Origin: an uncultured Clostridia bacterium
GTDB taxonomy: Bacteria; Bacillota; Clostridia; Oscillospirales; Acutalibacteraceae
Assembly: GCA_945224895.1 (NCBI GenBank)
Contig: CALYNW010000073.1
Coordinates: 1-5,874 of the forward strand
Length of the DNA stretch: 5,874 bases
Direction of reading: 5' to 3'
Notes under the pieces: model-generated
What the model saw: the letters and a program-made list of their open reading frames with translations, nothing else
Databases searched by the model: none
Told to the model about the DNA's origin: nothing
Translations under genes and position numbers: made by a program
Shown: one piece after another, positions 5,864 through 5,874 of the stretch
Position numbering within the stretch: the first letter of the stretch is position 1
Layout: the number at the start of each line of letters is the position of its first letter

Positions 5864-5874
5864 ATTTTATACTT

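Overview
The window looks like chromosomal DNA of a low-G+C Firmicute. An anaerobic clostridial lineage such as the Oscillospiraceae/Ruminococcaceae group is my best guess, from the AT-rich spacers, strong AAGGAGG-type ribosome binding sites, a TTG start, and the style of the proteins. This placement is inference; there is no rRNA or other marker. All six genes lie on the minus strand, so transcription runs from the right edge to the left. No tRNA, rRNA, CRISPR array, insertion sequence or phage gene is visible.

Right part (5859 down to 1077): a four-gene operon with a promoter just upstream of glyA. The order is glyA (serine hydroxymethyltransferase), a CDP-glycerol glycerophosphotransferase-family protein, a fold-type I PLP aminotransferase, and trpS (tryptophanyl-tRNA synthetase). 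Gaps are 3, 16 and 18 bases. The run ends at a rho-independent terminator about 80 bases after trpS. Three of the four genes concern amino acid or one-carbon metabolism and translation; the envelope-polymer-type transferase is the odd member. No T-box or riboswitch leader is visible.

Middle (954-1187): a non-coding spacer holding three elements. A promoter-like sequence sits immediately after trpS and resembles the glyA promoter at 23 of 28 positions in exact -35/-10 register. The terminator hairpin follows. Then comes a good extended -10 promoter for the next genes, with a perfect 10-bp palindrome over its expected transcription start.

Left part (953 down to 1): a second transcription unit. 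It encodes a cysteine-rich 254-residue protein that I read as two tandem SCP2 (sterol carrier protein 2)-like modules. After 15 bases comes the first 57 codons of what looks like a class III PLP aminotransferase, cut by the window edge. This pairing of a lipid-binding-type fold with an aminotransferase under a separate, possibly operator-controlled promoter is the least explained part of the window. The rest is ordinary housekeeping.
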